A DNA stretch of 64,000 nucleotides from Steinernema hermaphroditum (lineage: Eukaryota; Nematoda; Chromadorea; Rhabditida; Steinernematidae): the NCBI GenBank assembly GCA_030435675.1, contig CM059622.1:5890001-5954000 (forward strand), written 5' to 3'. The notes beneath the pieces were generated by a model. The model saw only the letters and a program-made list of their open reading frames with translations. It had not been told where the DNA came from and made no database searches. Each line of letters opens with the position of its first letter. Positions within the stretch are counted from its first letter, which is position 1. Positions 1 to 13,462 of this stretch are shown here, in pieces. A program made the position numbers and the translations under genes.

Positions 1-196
1 AACTGTACGCCGAATAGTTCTGTGCATAACGTCGTGTATAAACATATATTATGATACCAGAAATACCCATTTGATGACGATAAGGCAACTATCACATTTC
101 AGGGGAATCAAATAAAAGGTCAACAATTAGAATAACTTAGGTCGCTCTGTCCTAGCGTCTTCTCTATTTACATTACCGGTCCCATTTCTAGTCCGT

Positions 197-3100
197 CTAT
201 TTCTCTACCGATACTGTACCGCTGGCCGAGTCGATTTTCACCCGATCGAAGATCTCGTCGTCCAGCTCGGAGTCCGACGAATCGACCATCGTCGACAGCT
301 TGTCGCCGGAGTAGTTCGGGAGTGGCGTGTAGCTGGAACGAAACGCTCAGAGCTGTGGACAAGGGGCGATGACTCACTCGATGTTGCTCCGCGGGTCGCC
401 GCCGCCGAAACATCCGTTGTCGCGCAGCATCATCACGAAGAAGCCGAAGACGCAGCCCGCAACGAAGACGATGGCTACCGTAACCGCGAACGACTGCAGC
501 ATCGATGTCGTCTCCGAGTGGATTGGCTTCGCCAGCGCCTCCTTCGAACAGTCTTCTGAAACGACGGCGACATGAGAGATGAACAGAAGAAGGCAATCTA
601 CCGCAGTGGTGATCCGAAGGGTCTTCGCCAGGCGCGCAGCACGGCCTGCAGTACCCAATTGTACGGTTACTGTACCCGGTGGCGCACTCGTCGCACTGGA
701 GGGCGCCAGCTCCGTGGCACGTTTTGCATGCGGAGTCACAGTCGACGCAGTTCCCGTTGGGAAGTTGATAGTAGCCCGTCTCGCAGGGGTTCTTCTTGAG
801 CACGCAGCGCGCCTGGATCAGATTGGAGTCGTCTAAAGGCGGGAAATAAGAGAACCAGAACTGGATCTAGAAACCTACAGTCGGCGATGAGTCCGGACGG
901 ACACTTCTCCACGCACTGTCCGTGGTCGAAGTGACCGTAGTGGTCGACGTCGATGAGCAGCTGAGCTCCTGGACAGGTCGCGCACACTTCGGCCTTCGTG
1001 CACGTCTTGCAGTGGGCGCTGCAGGCCTTGCACTTGTCGCCGTCCATGTAGAATCCGTCTTCGCAGCGATTCACACACCTGAAAGGCATAGAAGGTGCTC
1101 ATAAAGCAGAAATTTACCTGAATCCGGCGCGGTTCCTCAGTGTCTGCGTCAGATGCCTGCAGGCGAAGCAGGAGGTCGCTGACTGGGGCTCGCTGCAGCC
1201 TTGACACTCCGGATGGCAGTTCTGGGCGGACCGAAGGTCGCCCTGGGAGATCGTCTGAGATGGCTCTTCGCTCTGAAATTTTTACTCTTAAGTTTCGTGA
1301 CTTCAGATCTGTGTTGTGTGAGTGGATACCGTAATCTTGTGGCCCTCATTGCTTCTGTGTGCTTGTGCTGTTCTTTTTATGTAACCAAAGCTGCCTGACA
1401 CACCCTACATACAACACCACCACCAACCGAAGCGAAGAGAGTCGAAAATCATGCAAAACGACTTCAAAATCCGATATACTACAGAATCTTACGGGTCGGC
1501 GGACGAGGCGAAGAAGCGGCGGAAGCGTGTATCGTAGTATATCAGATTTCACAATCGATTTATTACGATCCACAACAACGCTGAGCATTCACTGAGAGTG
1601 GTTGACATGATGGAAAGGCTCTGGATACAATCGGACGGAGATATTTACAATTCATAGAAATCTACAAAGTGTCGTTAAGTGAATAAACTTCTTTAAATGC
1701 CCGTTGCAGAAAGGCGTCTCGGAGAAGGACTAGAGAAGACGAAGTGGATCACAATGCGGAGAGGAGAGAGGACTAGTCGCGTCTGCCGGTGTAGGGACGA
1801 ACTAGCTGGATGATACTTTCAAGGAAGCCGAGATGATGCGGACGCGGCGAAGGACCTCCCTGGCTACTCATCTGGAACGACAAAACGGACGACTACGGGG
1901 AACATGACAGAGGGAGCAGCGGCGTGAGAAGGACGAGATTAGAGTCGTGCAGCGGAGGGAGATTAGACGGCACACTCACATCAAACAAGGAACAACGGAG
2001 GAGCCAGGAGAGACGAGGACGGAAAGATACACGTATTAGGAGAGGAAACAACAAACAGGCGAGAACTAGACGCTCTGTTCGGCAGTGACCGTGGCGCCCT
2101 TCTTCTTCGACTTCGGCCGCTTCGAAGAGTCCGGTGGCGCGTCCGCGCTGAGCGCCGTCTCCGGATAGACCTGGGACTCGGGGGGCATCCTCGAGCCGCG
2201 GCAGCAGCAGACGCGCATCCGGAGGAGCAGCACGAACGACGCGAGGAGAACGAAGAAGACGGCGACGAGCTGGAGCCCGATGAGGAGGGTCGTTACGGAA
2301 ATCTGTAGAAGAGGAACACGCTAGGGAGAGAAAAGGGATGGGATTCTTAAAAGTGCTAAGCCAAAGAGGGCCATCACAACACACCGAGGTGACCGAACAT
2401 GGAAGCCGCGCATGCAGAAGACAGGGAGGGGACTGCGGAGCCGGGTCAGCGGCGCCACCACGACCAACTGCCCCGGTCCTGATCAAAATGCCAGAACTGA
2501 TCACCGCTGGTTCCCATCATGGAATCCTCGTCGTCTCTCCAGATATCCGCCTATTAAAGGGGAGATGAAATGCGAACGAAAAGGTGGAGTGTGGGACACA
2601 GTGAAGTGATGTTAGATGGGCACGAAGTGGAACCCGTGACTGAGACAAAGCTAGATACCACAAATGCAAAAAGAAAACAGAAGAACTACGGTAGTACAGA
2701 TGGTTAGTCCATGGGTGTTAGCCGTGCATGTCGATTATTAGAGTCGGACGGCCTCTGCGGCAGGTGCTGACGGTGGTAGGTTTGGCCGCTGACGAGGTTC
2801 CAGTCACGACCCCCACCGTATCCTAAGTGCCCTTGCCCCTTGTTTCTGTGGAAGTTGTGGCCAACGGGCTGGTAAGGGTGCCGACCATATCCATAGCCAT
2901 TTCTGTTACCCGTATGGTAAGGATGACGCACCTGAGACGTGAGCTGGTCAGTCGCCTTGCTCAAGAACGACGTTTCCGCCTTCGAAGGCTTCAGAGGATC
3001 GTACTTCGGATCGGTGCTCTGAGCGGGACTCTCAGTTCCGTAGAGGAGGAGCGTCCAGTCATGGAAGGTTCCTCAAATTAGCCCATTTAAAGTCGGCGCT

Positions 3101-5302
3101 CTTTTCGATTGTGGTACCTCCGACATTACGGTTGTTGGTGACGGACTCTACGATGAGCGTCCACGTTCCTCGAGGGTCCTCGCCCCACATGTGAACCGAG
3201 AGGAAGGGCCATTTGTGGAACCCGTTGCTGTTGAAGTCCTGCGGGCGCTCGGGCAGGAGGACGGACTTCGTTCCCTTCGGCGAGATGAGGGTCAGCCTGA
3301 GGTCTCCTCGTTTTCCGTAGCGGATCGTCGAGACGACCTGGACGTGCTCCAGGTAGAGAACGGGGGTCTGACCGTTGCATCCGTTCACATCCAATGTGAA
3401 ATTAAGGGAGAAACGTCCGGTGAGCGGACGCGGACTGTAAACAACCGGTTTTGGCGACAGGTGAGTGATGGCGTGAGTACCTCGGGTCCGTCAGTCGGTA
3501 CTCGTAGGTGCAGAGATGTTGTTCCGGAACCGTTTCCCACACGCGCGCAAGTTTGACCAGTTTTCCAGCGTCCATAAGACCGTAACCGAACTTGTTGCTG
3601 ATGCGACGCCCCACGCCGTTGATCGACCATCCGGGGTTGTTCAGAAGGGGCATAGGATTCGCTGTGCGCAGGACGAGATGCTGCATGTCGCGCCACGTCA
3701 GGCTCGGGCTAAGGAAAACACAAATAGCGTCATGTACTCGACCGAAGGTCTCACTTTGCCTCAAGGGCGAGGGCGATGATCCCGGCGGCGAGGGGGGCGC
3801 TCGCACTGGTGCCAGTGTGCATTTTGGTGCACCCGCTGGGCACATCTACCGTAACGATAGCGGGCTGGTTGATGTTGGCGCTACTGTAGGTGGTGGCGAT
3901 CGTCGAGGGACACTCTTCGAGGTACCACGGCCGGTGGTTATCGAAAGTGGCCGACGAGATGGAGAGGGTGTAGATGGAGGTCGTGTAGCCATCGGCCGAG
4001 CAGCTGTCTTGCCGCGATCCTCCGTTTCCGGAAGCCCACACGAAGATGTTTCCCTTCCCTCCACGACCCTGCTTGATTCCACGGTAGAAGGCCTCTCTGG
4101 CTAGCGGTCCTGGGCCATCGAACGTCTTCCCGTCATCTTCGGGTCCCCAACTCGCGGAGTAGATGTCGATGTGTTGTTGGTTCAGAGCCAGAGATCGGGC
4201 CTCGACCGCGTCGCTGACGGGTCCATCGAGCATCCGAACGCCTCCGATCTTGCACTTGAAGGCGACTCCTACTCCACACTGATCGTTTCCGGCGAGCGCT
4301 CCAACTTCTCCAGCGCATCTTGTTCCGTGCCTGAAGTTCGACACCGTTAGTTACGAACCGATGTGCTGCGCGAAACAGGTTTCTCAGCTCACAAGCGAGT
4401 GAACGTCGCAAAAACTATCTATAAAACGCTAAAGCGCTTATCAAAGCGTGGAAACCAGTTCCACGATGGCGACAGTGATGAGTAATGCGCGAGTCCCGTT
4501 CCACTTCGTAACTCAATTTCCGCCCCGCCACTTACTTGTTGTCGCCATTATTCTGCGGCGTCGGGTCATCGTCGTTGTCGTTGATGTCCGTGGAGGCGAG
4601 AGGGTCGTAGTTCTCTGCCAAATCCGGATGATCGCGCTGGATTCCGTCGTCGAGGATCGAAACGGAAACGTTGCGACCGGCGAAGCCGAGAAGCCACGCT
4701 TCGCGGACGTTCATGTCGTAGCCGCCGACGGCACCGCCAATCTAAAAAGAGCCACATAAGCCAAGCATTCCGGGGAGTTAGCACTCACCAGATACCACTG
4801 GTCGTTGTAGAGAGGATCAGGGAAAGGCAACTTCGGAATCGGAAGATTCGTCGTTTGGCGCTTCCTTCTGACGTCGCCCAAACGAGGCCTTGGCTCGAGA
4901 TCGGGGGAAGCGTAGTCCCTCTTCGATCGCCTCTTGACCACAGAGATGAAGTGCTCGTGGACATTCGGGTGGTTGCTCAAGCTTTCAGTCACCGATCGCT
5001 TCCGCCGGCGGGCGGCAGTCGAGTCGACGTGTTCCATATGGTAGTAGGAATCCATGAATGGTTCTCCCTAAACAGATCAAATGGCAAGATGTTCACATGA
5101 CCAGGGAACTTACCATGACTGCCAATCCATGTTCCCGGGCGATCGTCGTCGCAAGCGCATCATCGCGTTTCATCAGCTTGACGACCACGTGATGGTCAGC
5201 GTCTTCTTGCAGGACCGAATCGTGCTCGACGGCAGAAACGAGCGCTAGGAGGAGAAGAAGCGTCGCCGCGGACCATCGTATCCTGTCCAAACAGTTGTTC
5301 AT
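197..5302 (-). CDS. bli-4: BLI-4/PC5-like proprotein convertase (kexin/furin family), alternative 3' ends
   Basis: Secretory-pathway subtilisin-like protease that cuts proproteins after paired basic residues. The ATG at 5302 opens a Leu-rich signal peptide, followed by a prodomain ending in the self-cleavage site RRKR. The catalytic triad is visible as Asp in SILDDGIQ, His in HGTRCAGE and Ser in GTSASAP, with the oxyanion Asn in WASGNGG. A P domain follows, ending in DWTLLLYGT. Shared exons are 5302-5114, 5067-4789, 4741-4536, 4330-3755, 3708-3481, 3434-3118 and 3071-2932, all joining in frame (645 aa). The long form adds 1272-1118, 1078-879, 832-602, 555-378 and 332-197: furin-type Cys-rich repeats, a TM helix near 440-500 and a cytoplasmic tail containing YTPL. 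It totals 944 aa. C. elegans bli-4 is known to make isoforms that differ only at the C-terminus, which is why I prefer it over kpc-1. One intron acceptor (3072) is the weaker TTTGAG. Confidence 0.93.
1273..2065 (-). other. Intron or 3' UTR DNA between alternative terminal exons
   Basis: No exon was found here. The stretch separates the single-TM 3' exon from the Cys-rich-domain exons. It would be the 3' UTR of the single-TM isoform and intron for the long isoform. Confidence 0.5.
2066..2302 (-). CDS. bli-4: Alternative terminal exon of the convertase: TM anchor plus basic tail
   Basis: The acceptor TTCTACAG ends at 2303 and joins in phase 0 to the donor at 2931. The exon encodes 78 residues: a hydrophobic helix ([20 protein letters not shown] and on), a Cys cluster (RVCCCRG) just inside the membrane, then a Pro/Ser/Lys tail ending [13 protein letters not shown] before the stop at 2066-2068. 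It would yield a 723 aa membrane-anchored convertase without the Cys-rich domain. Exon use is inferred from the conserved phase, good splice sites and membrane-anchor pattern; no transcript was seen. Confidence 0.75.
   Translation of the reverse strand: MSVTTLLIGLQLVAVFFVLLASFVLLLRMRVCCCRGSRMPPESQVYPETALSADAPPDSSKRPKSKKKGATVTAEQSV
2704..3071 (-). CDS. bli-4: Read-through terminal exon: secreted short convertase isoform
   Basis: If the donor CAG|GTGCGT at 2932/2931 is not used, the frame stays open for 75 more codons to TAA at 2704-2706. The tail is rich in Gly, Tyr, His and Asn (for example [10 protein letters not shown]) and has no TM helix, giving a soluble form of about 720 aa. This resembles the short blisterase form known for C. 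elegans bli-4. That the read-through is translated is inference. Confidence 0.6.
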
Positions 5303-8300
5303 CGCGTGAATTGTGTCCGTTTCAGCCGCGAATCAGCTGGACATTTGGGGCGTCCGCAGAGTGTGCCGATCGGTCCGGAGGAGAAGCAGGTGACTGATGC
5401 TCGACGGCGACGCGAGGACCGATTCACACCCGCCTGAAGGAGGGCAAAACATGAATATTAATTGGCTGCGCAGAGATCACGCACGCGCGGTTAGCCGAGA
5501 TATTAGTAAAAATCTCACGCCGCGGCGACACATTCCAAGAAGTGGCGAACGCTCGAAGCTCCAAGAAGGTCCGCAACGCGGAAGCACGCGAAATGGCGCT
5601 CTTCGGAAGAGTCGCTGATTCAAGCAAACAGCCCTTCCCATAAATAAACGTGATCTCCCTTCTTGGCCAACAACCGCGACCTTGTACGGCGACCGTCTTC
5701 TGGTGGCGATTAGTCATCGCATCTTCTGCAACCCTAACGGGCACAATCGTCAGGAGCCAAAGACGCCAGTCATGCGCGGTTGTTTGCGGACAAACACTCA
5801 AATGCGATTTCGACGCTTATCGAGGCGCGACGCCGCTTATCACGTCGTCGTCCGGCGACTATCACTTCGGGGCTTCGCCCGAGTTGCCCCAGGCGAGCAG
5901 TCTTGCGCGCGAATTCGCCAAAGATCGACATCTTCTTCAGCTGACAGCGTTCTGTTGCAAAAACATTAAAACGTCGCCGATCGACGGTGTTCGCTCTTGG
6001 ACGAACACCCTCAGCTGAGGCTGTCTTCACGGGGCAGACGGTCTAAGGGGCTTTGGTCTGCGGGGGATCCATTTATGTAGATGTCGCTGTAAGCAGAGTC
6101 GATTGTGGGGGGCGCTGACGCATTTTATGGCATTTCTCCCAAAAGAACCACAACATGGAGGAACAAAGCGCCGCCGCCAAAAAAAAGATGGAAATAGTAT
6201 TCTTCTGAATAGATCGCTTTTGCGAAGGGAACAAGAGGCTGACGCAGCGTCTGAAGACGCGCGGAGAACTTTCGCCGTCCACGCGTGCCCTACATTCGCC
6301 CCATTGTACACCCCGTGGACCACCGATCCAGAAGGATCACCGATGCCAATTAGACGAGTTGCGGAGCGTCTGCCCGGCAGGGGATTCGGAAGCGAACGTC
6401 GGGGAACCGAGGAGGCGATCGCGTTTCTCGACACCTCTGATGGGTCGCGTCGATCAAAGCGTCGGTGGCGACACAGATTGTCGCGCAGCCACGCGGCAGT
6501 CGATCGATAGTACCAGAGGAGCTCAGCGGAGGAGGGATTCTTGGCGCCGGCTAAATGTGGAGACCTTGAGATCCGAAGGGGCACAAGAAGATGTTCGGCG
6601 CAGATAAACAAACCGCGAGAACCAGCAAGTGTTTATGTACTCGATGGGAACGTACTACTTTAGGAGCTGGAACTGGTAGGGAAGGGGTACAGTACTTCGT
6701 CAGAAGAGGTGTTCTGACTATGTGGCTAGAAGGAGGAGTTCGAATTTTGAGAAGAAGAGGTCATGGAAAACTAATAAAATGGGGCTCCATTCGACGAATT
6801 CAAACGAAGGTCATATAGGTCGAGGGCACGAGGGTTGCAAAACAACAGAACTCCCAAAAAGTGGCTCGTCACAACGCGCAAACATAGATCACAAACACGT
6901 AAACGTCGAAAAATTGAACATGAGGCGAAGTCAAAGTGGTCAAAGTGTCACGATCGGTATGTAAGGGTCACTATTGTATACACCTTCAATTGCAAATTTC
7001 GATTCGATGGATAAAGAAAAGAATCGGGGAACAATGAAGATCGAGTGATTATTGATCAAATAATGCATCGGGGTGAGAACCGCGGCGGACGAAGGAAGTG
7101 ATCCGTTAGAATCGCGATCGAGGTTCTGACGAAAGAAAATGCCACAAAAGGGAACCGCGAAGACCCTCCTACCAAAGTGCACCGCGTAATTACCATATTC
7201 TCACACATCTCCTTCCTCGCTGTGCCATCGTTTGTGATTTGTGACAACGGCGCCGACAGGGGCACTCAGCCACTGCACGATAAACGGCCACTGAATAAAC
7301 AAGCGAAGGGCGAAAAAAGGGGCGCGGAAGTCATTCATTAGAGGGTGCCAAAATATTTACCCGCGGAACACGCATAAACAGATCGCGGCGACGTCTTCTG
7401 TGGGTGAAATGGTGTTCGAAGCGAGACGCGCGTTTTTGTCGTTCGACGGAACAAAACCGGTATCGGAGGTGGAAGACGCGCCTGAGGCGGCAGGAGGAGA
7501 TTCCCGAATTCGGCGCATAACCGGTTGCGGGTCGAGCCGTGGAACCACCGCCACTCGAGAGGGCACCGAAAGCGAAAACACCGAAGGTTGGGCTGTTTGT
7601 GGCGGGGATGTAAATTATATTCAGTCGGGCAGCTGGGGCAGTCGCTCTAAATCTGGAGATCCACTCGCCTGAGTGGACAGGGAGGGGCGACTCTTTTGTC
7701 TCCAGCAGAGGTCGCGAGAAGTGTCAACTCTGGAGAGCAGGCAAACAACGGAGATGTCAAACGAACGAATGGAGATCAAAGCCTTTTGAGTGGCTGCAAA
7801 CTGGGATGGCGTTTAATTGGGCAGAAAACGCTTAAAACGTTTTTTGGGGAAGTGAACCATTTGCGGCGCTAAAAACGGCCGTAAATGGATCGTTTGACAA
7901 ATGGACCTCCAGAAGAAGATTCCATACCACCGTTTATTGGACCGGGGTGTAAATGTGTTGTGAACCGCCCGAGGCGACATTTCACGCAACGATGGGAGCA
8001 AGTTTATGGGAAAAGGGAAGTCAGAGGCGAATGAAGAGAACTCGACTGGGTTCGCAGAAATCGGGACAATGAACCTTAACATTGATGTTACGGTTCTCCC
8101 GGTCGATTAATGCGTTGCAGAATCTATTTAAAGGACTTAAAAGGAAAAGAACGAGCGGATCCTTATTGTATTTCTCACAATAAGGGCAAAGCGGATCTGA
8201 AACATCCAACCAGAAGAGATTTAAAAACTCATCCTCGAAGAACAAGAAATCAGGAGAGCGGATCAGAGAATCCTACTGAGGCGCTCGGCTTTGAGGGGCG

Positions 8301-9759
8301 CTTAAAATAATGTGATATTATCGCACTTGAGATCGATTAAGGCCTCGGGGGACTAAATGGATGAAGATTTGGGAGCGAACAAGTTTCAGAGAAAACGATG
8401 GAATTCAGCTCACAGAGAGATCTCGGGAGTCAACTAAATACGTCAACAATACATCAATAGAAATGCCACAATTTGACTTCCGAGGTTTCGACCCTGTCAC
8501 GCCTAGGAAAAGATGACCTAAGAATAGCCTACTTGCCGCCAATCAAAACAGAAGGTTCAATCGCGAAATGGCCATTAATTTAAAACAATTCCTAGCGCTA
8601 ACGAAGTGGAAACCCGTTTGTGAGTCAACGGTAACGCCCCGCAACATTACAATATGGTCGGAAAAGATGCATATTTCGAAGTGGCCTTTAATGGTGGCAA
8701 AGTGGCCTATGGTGGCAAAAGAGTCAACTCGGGAAAAGCTCAAAATTTAACCACACTCCTAACGCTGTGCCCACTCCTCGAAGAAGCTCACGTTTTCAAA
8801 GGCTCAGGAAAACTCTCATAGAAAAACTAGAAATAGAAAAACTCGGCGAGAATCGTTTTGAGGTCGTGCTCGGCACCATGGCGAAGAACGGCGCCCTCTG
8901 GCAGATGACGGAACCGGGAGTGTAAACATATGACACCGAAAGTAAACATCTGATCCAGAGGTACTATCGATTGTAAACGCTTTTCTGTGTGCTTGACACA
9001 CGTCAAGAAGCGCGGCCATAAAAAGCGGCCCCCTTTCGAGTCTTCAAGGTGTTCTTTTGAGCTGGGTCTTGAAGCGAAACCCCCTGAAACGTCCATAGAC
9101 CGACTGTATCCTTTGGTTTGAGATTTTTTTTGTTCCGTGAGCTCCTCTCTTCACACATGTTCTCTCCGCGTGCATTTCGCTTTGCTCCACGTCGCCAAGT
9201 TTTGAACGAACTGGCTACGATTTGTTTCTTTTCACTCGTGCTCTTCGCGTTGCGAGACAACTCATACACTTCGATCTGTCGCACGTCCGAACGGGCGGCG
9301 TTTCCTTACCGTGGCTGCACAACGCTCTGCCCTAAAATCGCGAATTTCGAGTTTTCTCCATTGTTGTTCTCGTCATGTGTTGTTTACACGATTCGCGGAT
9401 TCATTAAGTAGACAGGAAAGACGTCTACAGACACATTCTGCAAACGCGCCAAGTGCGTCTAGACGTCTGGCTGAATATCACTTCGCCATTCGCTCTCTTG
9501 CGAAATCGCGCCGCGGTGGTCCTCGGCGGATCGATGCGTAGAAGCGACGCACCGTTGTTTTCGCGCAAACGTCCGTTTTTTTTCGACCAAACAGGGTGCA
9601 GAACCAATATGAACGTTGTGAACGATCGGCGGAATGCCGCCAGATTTGTGACGAATGTCAGCGAGTGCCGTTAAAGCGCTATACATGCAAACGGCTATTA
9701 TCGCGACGTTTTTCTAATTATCTTTTCGTTAACTAATGGCCTACCTATCTTTCAGAAGC
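5303..9759. other. Intergenic region upstream of two divergent genes
   Basis: About 4.5 kb between the convertase start (-) and the eIF3c start (+). Open frames here are short, lack splice-site support and resemble no family I know. It presumably holds both promoters. No RNA gene or repeat array was recognised. Confidence 0.6.
9745..9759 (+). promoter_or_regulatory. Probable trans-splice acceptor before eIF3c
   Basis: CTATCTTTCAG lies only four bases before the ATG and no upstream coding exon was found. In nematodes this arrangement usually marks spliced-leader addition. Confidence 0.55.
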
Positions 9760-12700
9760 ATGTCAAAGTTCTTCCGTGGAGCTGTGTCCAGCTCGGATTC
9801 GTCCGACAGTGAGGACATCGAAGAGCCAGTGTCGCGCCCCATGAAGTAACTTATCTTCAATCGAATTTTGCAAAATTTGCATTTTTAGCATCCGCGACTT
9901 CGCGTACCCTAGTGACAGCGATGATGAGGGGCCAAAGCGCGTTGTTGTTAACGCCAAGGACCGGAAATTCGAAGAACTTAAGGAGCTTATCAGAGCTGCT
10001 AAGAATCAGAGGAAGATTAAGGATATGTCCAAGCTTCTGACAAGTATGCCTACCGTCTCTGTAGGCATCAGCTGTAGCGAAATTTTCAGCATTTGAATCC
10101 CTCTGCAAAGTTTACGAAAAGACAAAGTCGGTCATGGCGCGCCAAAATCTGTCTACCCCGCGGTTTTACATCCGCGCCTTGGCTGAATTTGAAGATTATA
10201 TCAACGAGCAGTGGGAGGACAAGGAAAGCAGGAAAACGCTTTCCAAGGTTAACACCAAGGGCCTCACGACACTTCGCCAAAAAGTCCGCAAGTACAATAA
10301 AGACATGGAGGAAGAACTCACTGCTTACCGCGCGGAACCTGATCCAGTTGGCTATTCTAGCGGCGAAGAAAATGTTGGCGGAGGAGATGAAGACGAAAGC
10401 GTAATTTTGATGTTCAACTTTATATGTGAAACTGATGTTTTTTTAGGACAAGGAGTCTGTCCCCGAAGTTAAGGCTAAGGCCGCCCCGAAGAAAGACATC
10501 AAGAAGGCCCTCATTTCGGATAGTGATGCGTCATCAGAAAGCGGAAGCGACGATGAAAGCGACGACTGGGGATCTGACGAAGTCGATTCTGATTCATCTG
10601 ACTCCGACATCGACCTTGAAGGAAAGCAGATGGAAGATCTGCGCCGGTTCTTCCTGAAAAAAGAATTTAAGGAAGGTGGCGACAAGGACGAAGACAAAAG
10701 AAAAAAGCGCCGCGACCAGAAGGAGAAGCGCAAGGAGGAGAAGGGTGACAAGGATGATGATGACGACGACTGGGTCCCTGTGCAGACCAAAGAGGAACGC
10801 AGCCGTCAGCTGTTTGACCCCAAAACTGAAATCACCGGAGAAGTTGTCATTAAGAAGCTTATGGAAATTGTTTCCAACCGTGGACGACTTTCTACTAACC
10901 GTAAGAACCTTGTCCGCATGCTGCAGGACCTCTTCAAGATTGCCGATGAAGTGAGATAATTCTATTTCTGGCTTATTTAATGACTATTATTTTCAGCATA
11001 ATCTCGGAGGTGGTATTCTTGCGAAAATTCTCTTCGCCATCATTTCCGCCTTGTTTGAACTGAAGGTTCGCATGAGCGATAGCATGGATTATGAATCCTG
11101 GATGAAAACCTTCGGAGCGATCCAAAGTCTCTTCAAGATGCTTGAGGAGAACAAGAACGTAGTGATCTCTATCAAGATCAGTGAGGACGATGAGAATCTG
11201 ACGGTTAGCAGCAAATAAAAATCCTTTGGGTTTTAACTGTTTTACTGTTTAGAACCCTGATGAGCCGTACCGCGTTCACGGTTCGCTTCCTCTCACAGTT
11301 CTTCGTTTGGACGCTGAACTCACTAAAATTTTCCAAAACGCTGACTGCCACAGCACGGAATACATTGATGTGTATGTCAAACTTGTGATCATGCATCCCA
11401 TTCAATTTCACGTGTTTAGGCTGAAGGGCGAGAAGGAGCTCTGCACTCTGATCGAAACGGCCCAGAAGTTCATGGAAGGCAATTTCGGCACTGAATATTT
11501 CCTGCAGGATGAGATGTGGCAGATGTACATGCTCCGCATTGAGCACTTGTACTACAAGGTATCTCAACGGCTATCGAGCCTAAAATAGCTGTCATTTTAG
11601 TACGCTCCCGAAGAGAATGGAGAGTCCGACGCAGCGATGCAGCTCTTGCAGGAGCTTTGCACGAAGGTGTATGCCTTCCCCGAAGCTAAGCGTGAACGCC
11701 AGCGCGCTATGCTGTGCCAGATTTACCACCACGCTCTTCATGATCGCTGGCACCGCGCCAGAGATCTGATGTTGATGTCGCATCTTCAAGCGATCGTTGA
11801 TCATTCTGATGTTTCCACTCAGGTAGATATGCCGGTGTTGGAGTATTCTTGACAATGGTTTGGTTTAGATTTTGTACAACCGTACTATCTGCCAGCTTGG
11901 ACTGTGCGCTTTCCGTCACGGTTTCATCCGAGAGGCTCACCAGGGACTTTCGGAGATCCAAAACACTCAGCGTGTGAAGGAATTGTTGGCTCAGAGCTGC
12001 CTGATACCTCCCCGTCAAGCCGAAAAGACTCCCGAGCAGGAGAAGATCGAGCGCTCGAGACAGATTCCTTACCACATGCACATTAACATCGAACTTATGG
12101 AGTGCGTGTACCTCATCTGCTCCATGCTGCTGGAGATCCCGAACTTGGCTTGCCACGAATACGACACCAGACGCCGCCTTCTTTCGCGATCGTTCCACTA
12201 CCAGCTGAAGTTCTCCGAGAAGTCGCCTCTGATTGGACCTCCGGAGAACACCCGTGAACACGTTGTCGCGGCTTCGCGTGCTATGCTGAACGGTGACTGG
12301 GAGCAGTGTGTGAAGTACATCGTGAATGAGAAGATGAACGCTAAGGTAGGTAGCAATGTCTCAAGTTCATCGTTACTTCTCGCTCAATACATAGAAAATT
12401 GGTCTTACTGTATGTTGCGTTTAAGGTTTGGAACCTGTTCCGCAATGCCGAGAAAGTCAAGGAGATGGTCGTTGACCGAATCAAGGAAGAGACCTTGCGA
12501 ACCTACTTGCTGATGTACTCGACTGTTTACCAAACTGTCTCGCTCGAAACTCTGCGCCAGCTGTTTGCCTTGCCCAAGGAAACCGTACATGCCGTCATTA
12601 GCAAGATGATCATCCAAGAGGAACTGAGCGCCACCCTTGATGAGCCAAGTGACTGCTTGATGATGCACCGTATTGAGCCCAGCCGAATGCAGCTCTTGGC

Positions 12701-12990
12701 GGTTCACCTCAGCGAGAAACTCTCTTCGCTGGCTGAAGCCACTGAACAGGTATGTGCCCGTGTTTTGGCATCTACTGAAGTTGTTCTCTGTACAGATTGT
12801 CGAACCCCGATCGGGACGACAGAACTACTCCACGGGATACTACATGAAGGGACAGGGCGAAGAAAAGGGTCGCCGTGGCAACTTCCAGGACCGCCGAGGA
12901 GGAGATCGGTACAACCAGGACGGAGCTCGTCGCCAAGTAAACGCATGGCAAGGAGGACAAGGCCGTCGTCAACGAGCAGGCCGCGTTTAA
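9760..12990 (+). CDS. eif-3.C: Translation initiation factor 3 subunit C (eIF3c)
   Basis: Core subunit of the eIF3 complex, which loads mRNA and initiator tRNA onto the 40S ribosome. The N-terminus MSKFFRGAVSSSDSSDSEDI is the family hallmark. It is followed by alternating acidic Ser/Asp and Lys/Arg tracts, a helical region (FELKVRMSDSMDYESWMKTF and on) and a PCI-type winged helix (YSTVYQTVSLETLRQLFALP). The C-terminus is Arg/Gly/Gln-rich (GRRGNFQDRRGGDRY). I see about 11 exons with introns of 40-100 bp, including 9846-9888 and 10400-10446. One acceptor is TTTAAG, before VWNLFRNAEK. The ATG follows TTTCAG|AAGC, which looks like a spliced-leader acceptor. The gap to the next gene on this strand is 470 bp, too long for a typical worm operon. 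Confidence 0.95.
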
Positions 12991-13425
12991 CCGGTTAATT
13001 GTTATTTGCAAATAATTATTTGGACTGACGATGATTTGTTTTTTGTTGATGATCACGGTTTATTGGATAAAAATAGTAAGACGACTTGTTGATTGTTGCG
13101 TTGCAGTCGCGCTGCTGAAGAAGCACCCCTGGGTAGTTTGTGGCCGCGTGGTGATCAGCCGATCGCCTCTTTCAATGAAAGGGACGAATGTCGTCGTCGC
13201 TGCGAAGGGCGATCGATCGAAGACTAGGCGTGGCGCTGGAAACGCACGTGCACGCCTGGTGAGGATACGGTAGAGGCCGCGCACTCTTACATGGAATCGG
13301 CTTCTCTCATGACGGATCCGAAGGATTTACGACGCGATTTACGGTGACTTTTCCGTTTCCGCGTGAAAGCACCCACGAGAGGGAGGGGGAGGAGCCGAGA
13401 GCCCGAAGACGGCGCCGTCGACGCG

Positions 13426-13433
13426 TATAAAAA
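13426..13433 (+). promoter_or_regulatory. TATA box of homogentisate dioxygenase
   Basis: TATAAAAA lies 37 bp before the ATG at 13463. A start about 30 bp downstream would leave only a few bases of 5' UTR. This implies its own promoter rather than operon transcription from eIF3c. Confidence 0.6.
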
Positions 13434-13462
13434 GAAGACGGCCGGAGCCGGAGAGTGTAAGA

